Source: an uncultured Propionibacteriaceae bacterium (GTDB lineage: Bacteria; Actinomycetota; Actinomycetes; Propionibacteriales; Propionibacteriaceae). Taken from it: a DNA stretch of 9,006 nucleotides. Position numbers and translations under genes: made by a program. The stretch's first letter is position 1. Each line of letters starts with the position of its first letter. The notes under the pieces are model-generated. The model saw only the letters and a list, made by a program, of their open reading frames with translations. It searched no databases and was not told the origin of the DNA. This document shows positions 7,023 through 9,006 of the stretch, one piece after another. The stretch spans positions 1 through 9,006 of the forward strand of contig CAKZJI010000115.1 in the NCBI GenBank assembly GCA_936941515.1, read 5' to 3'.

Positions 7023-7658
7023 ATGGCAGGGACTCCTCGCAGGAAGTCGGCGAACAGCGGACCGGGACGTGGCTCACCACGATCCCGGACCGCTGCGCGC
7101 CCGGGGGAACGCACATCGACGGGCCGGGTGAGGCCGCGCCCCGTTGATGTGGACGAGGTCCCGGAGTCAGCCGAGGAGAGGTCCGCGCGTGTGCGGTCAT
7201 CCGAGCGGGCGCTTGGGATGACCTGGCGGCTGTTGATCCTGGGTGTGGTCACAGCAGCACTTGCGGTGACGCTGGCCCAGAGCTTGCGCGTCTACTTCGC
7301 CCAGTCGCAGGAGATCGCCGCGCTGCGGGAGCAGATTGAGACCAGCAAGCAGGAGATCTCCGACCTGGAGGATCGCCTGGAGCGTTGGAAAGACCCTGTC
7401 TTCGTGAAGGCCGAGGCCCGTGCTCGGCTCGGCTGGGTGATGCCCGGCGAGACCGGGTATCGGGTGATCGGCACTGACGGCAAGCCGCTCGGCGGGGACT
7501 CAACCGTGCTTGCCCCCGCGCAGTCCAGCGGTGGTCAGTGGTGGGAGAACATGTGGGGCTCTGTGAAAGTGGCTGACGAGCCCACCGCGGAGGGACAGGA
7601 ACCCGCCAACACTGAGACCGGGCCCGCCCCAAGCCCCAGCCCCACAGGAACACCGTGA
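7023..7658 (+). CDS. FtsB/DivIC-family septum formation initiator
   Basis: This 211-residue bitopic membrane protein should act in the divisome. In that complex, FtsB/DivIC partners with FtsL and FtsQ/DivIB and activates septal wall synthesis. Residues 1-66 form a basic, disordered cytoplasmic tail rich in Arg, Ser and Pro. One transmembrane helix covers about 68-92. A coiled coil follows at about 94-121, then the hallmark ERWKDPVFVKAEARARLGWV and PGE (141-143). The C-terminus is a Pro/Ser/Thr-rich extracellular tail. The long N-terminus is usual for actinobacterial members. The start is uncertain: ATG 7023 is chosen, but TTG 7017 is in frame and neither has a good Shine-Dalgarno sequence. 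Its stop overlaps the GTG start of the DUF501 gene by 4 bp. Confidence 0.92.
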   Translation: MAGTPRRKSANSGPGRGSPRSRTAARPGERTSTGRVRPRPVDVDEVPESAEERSARVRSSERALGMTWRLLILGVVTAALAVTLAQSLRVYFAQSQEIAALREQIETSKQEISDLEDRLERWKDPVFVKAEARARLGWVMPGETGYRVIGTDGKPLGGDSTVLAPAQSSGGQWWENMWGSVKVADEPTAEGQEPANTETGPAPSPSPTGTP

Positions 7659-8155
7659 ACGAAGCATCGCCGACTCCCTCCGACCTGGCCATCATCAGGG
7701 AGCAGATCGGACGCCCCCCTCGTGGGGTGGTCGCCGTGGCCTGGCGATGCGCCTGCGGCGCCCCGGGCGTCGTCAAAACCGCACCGAGACTGGACAACGG
7801 CACCCCCTTCCCGACCGTCTACTATCTGACGAATCCCCGGCTGGTGGCCGCCTGCTCGTCGCTGGAATCATCGGGCCTGATGGCTGAGATGTCGGAGCGA
7901 CTCACCCGTGATGAGGACTTGGCTGCCCGCTACCGTCGGGCTCACGAGGCCTATCTCGCGGACCGTGCGGCGCTGGGAGCGGTGCCGGAGATCGAGGGCA
8001 TCTCGGCTGGGGGCATGCCCACCCGCGTCAAATGTCTGCATGTCCTGGTCGGGCATGCGCTCGCGGCCGGGCCGGGGGTCAATCCTCTCGGTGACGAGGC
8101 CTTGGAGCTGATCCATGAGCGCTTCGGCTCGAACTTCTGCCCGGAGGCCGCATGA
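7655..8155 (+). CDS. DUF501 protein of unknown function
   Basis: This 166-residue soluble protein has the conserved stretches of DUF501, a family found next to eno/ftsB and ppx across Actinomycetota: PFPTVYYLTNP (51-61), MPTRVKCLHVLVGHALA (121-137) and GVNPLGDEAL (141-150). Four cysteines are seen: a CxC pair at 32/34, C127 beside a histidine, and C162. These might bind a metal, but this is a guess from residue types. No signal peptide or membrane segment is visible. It starts at GTG 7655, inside the stop of the ftsB-like gene (GTGA overlap), and its own stop overlaps the ppx start (ATGA). The three products are probably translated in a coupled way. Function unknown. Confidence 0.9.
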   Translation: MNEASPTPSDLAIIREQIGRPPRGVVAVAWRCACGAPGVVKTAPRLDNGTPFPTVYYLTNPRLVAACSSLESSGLMAEMSERLTRDEDLAARYRRAHEAYLADRAALGAVPEIEGISAGGMPTRVKCLHVLVGHALAAGPGVNPLGDEALELIHERFGSNFCPEAA

Positions 8156-8937
8156 CCACCGTCGCCGCCATCGACTGCGGGACCAACACCGTCAGGCTTC
8201 TCGTGTTGCGAGCCGACGCGGGGGGCGTCACCGAGCTTGCCCGGGAGGCGCGGCTGGCGCGTCTCGGGCAGGGCGTCGACGCCACCGGGGAGTTCCACCA
8301 CGATGCTTTGCAGCGCACCTTTGCCGTCTGCGACGAATACGCGGACCTGTTGAGGCATTTCGGGGTGGAGCGCACCCGGTTCGTTGCGACATCGGCTGCC
8401 AGGGACGTCCGCAACCGGCAGCTGCTTCTCGACGGGGTGCGTGAGCGTCTCGGCGTCGAGGTGGAGGTGATTTCCGGCGATGAGGAGGCGCGGCTGTCGA
8501 GCGCTGGTGTGCTGAGCGGATTCACCGCCCCAGCTCCGGTGCTGGTTCTTGACATCGGGGGTGGGTCCACTGAACTCGTGCTCATCGACGGCAAGGCCCA
8601 GGTGAGTTGGGCCTGTTCCCTTGATGTCGGGGCGGTGCGGGTCAGGGAGAGATTCCTGCACGACGATCCGCCTTCCCCGGAGCAGACTGCCGCTGCGAGG
8701 CGGTTCGTGGGGGAGCTGCTGGACGGGACGGGCATCGACTTTGGGGAGGTCGTCACTGCCGTCGGGGTGGCGGGCACCGTCACCAGCGTCGGTGCCACCC
8801 ACGCCAGGCGCGCCACCCGGAACGGGTTCAGCAGCACCGCGGGCGAGAGCACCCGGGCGACGAGCGCACCCATGAACTCGCGCTGCCGGGCAACGCGGTC
8901 CAGGTCGCCCTGCGCGGTGGCGCGGGTGCGCACGTAA
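8152..8937 (+). CDS. Ppx/GppA exopolyphosphatase, 3' part replaced by unrelated sequence
   Basis: Members of this family cleave inorganic polyphosphate or pppGpp using an actin-like ATPase fold. Genuine family sequence runs from residue 1 to about 215. Seen are the first phosphate loop DCGTNTVRLLV (8-18), TSAARDVRN (80-88), the acidic stretch SGDEEARL (108-115) with the presumed catalytic glutamate, the second phosphate loop DIGGGSTELVL (134-144) and VGVAGTVTSVGA (204-215). After this the frame continues for about 46 residues rich in Arg, Ser and Thr that have no resemblance to the family and are antisense to an LCP gene fragment. A normal protein has roughly 300 or more residues, so about a third is missing. 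The true end of the homologous part is near 8796. If the join is real the enzyme is probably inactive; if it is an assembly artefact, the full gene lies elsewhere. Confidence 0.9.
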   Translation: MTTVAAIDCGTNTVRLLVLRADAGGVTELAREARLARLGQGVDATGEFHHDALQRTFAVCDEYADLLRHFGVERTRFVATSAARDVRNRQLLLDGVRERLGVEVEVISGDEEARLSSAGVLSGFTAPAPVLVLDIGGGSTELVLIDGKAQVSWACSLDVGAVRVRERFLHDDPPSPEQTAAARRFVGELLDGTGIDFGEVVTAVGVAGTVTSVGATHARRATRNGFSSTAGESTRATSAPMNSRCRATRSRSPCAVARVRT

Positions 8938-9006
8938 CCGAGGGCGTCGCGCCCCTTGAGCTTTTGGCAGCCGTCTTGGAGATCAATGCCGGCCAGCGGG
9001 TCATTG
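8797..9006 (-). CDS. LytR-CpsA-Psr (LCP) family protein, C-terminal fragment
   Basis: Read from the right edge on the minus strand, about 70 residues match the end of the LCP catalytic domain. They begin NDPLAGIDLQDGCQKLKGRD, continue ALGYVRTRATAQGDLDRVAR, then RQREFMGALVARVLS and LLNPFR. LCP enzymes are membrane-anchored phosphotransferases that attach wall teichoic acid, arabinogalactan or capsule polymers to peptidoglycan. The visible arginines of ALGYVRTR and the DLDRVARQ segment belong to the conserved lipid-phosphate-binding region. The N-terminal part lies beyond the window and the C-terminal end is lost at the junction with ppx. Past 8797 the same frame runs on antisense to ppx and is not LCP-like. 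The exact boundary is uncertain by about 20 bp. Confidence 0.8.

Noticed and set aside
7951..8802. Minus-strand open frames opposite DUF501 and ppx
   Set aside because: No family features and wholly overlapped by two recognised plus-strand genes. Only the part beyond about 8797 in one frame is real (LCP).

Overview
The window looks like chromosomal DNA from a high-GC actinomycete, most plausibly a member of the Propionibacteriaceae. This rests on strongly GC-biased third codon positions in most genes, the type of histidine kinase, and the gene order lipoprotein - mazG - eno - ftsB/divIC-like - DUF501 - ppx. That order closely matches the eno neighbourhood of other Actinomycetota, for example Rv1021-Rv1026 of Mycobacterium tuberculosis. 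The genus is inferred, not shown.

Positions 1-3100 hold a two-component system and a membrane protease. A NarL/FixJ-type response regulator leaves the left edge on the minus strand (start at 343). It is divergent from a plus-strand histidine kinase with an actinobacterial membrane sensor domain (622-1893). Next comes a CPBP (CAAX/Abi) intramembrane protease homologue (2129-3100). The promoter regions before the kinase and before the protease share short sequence elements, including GAAAGGT arranged in dyads. This suggests, but does not prove, common regulation.

Positions 3101-4526 are a patchwork. A minus-strand YbaK/EbsC-type aminoacyl-tRNA deacylase gene (3161-3637) lies downstream of a very strong terminator hairpin. 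That hairpin ends the remnant of a repeat-containing surface protein (3718-4299, minus). The remnant has lost its N-terminus and ends directly after an LPKTG sortase-like motif. A short sequence of lower GC content then follows and may contain a plus-strand gene fragment.

Positions 4527-8796 are the conserved core cluster, all on the plus strand. It encodes a SurA-N/foldase-like lipoprotein, the nucleotide pyrophosphohydrolase MazG (overlapping the lipoprotein gene), enolase with its own probable promoter, an FtsB/DivIC-type division protein, a DUF501 protein and a Ppx/GppA exopolyphosphatase. The last three genes overlap by 4 bp at each junction and are presumably translationally coupled.

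Near 8785-8800 the ppx gene stops matching its family. The remaining ~210 bases read on the minus strand as the C-terminal part of a LytR-CpsA-Psr (LCP) cell-wall ligase. This head-to-head fusion of two truncated genes is either a genuine rearrangement or an assembly chimera. It is the most important item to check. No CRISPR array, tRNA, rRNA, intact transposase or phage gene was seen. I found no convincing evidence of a wholly new system.
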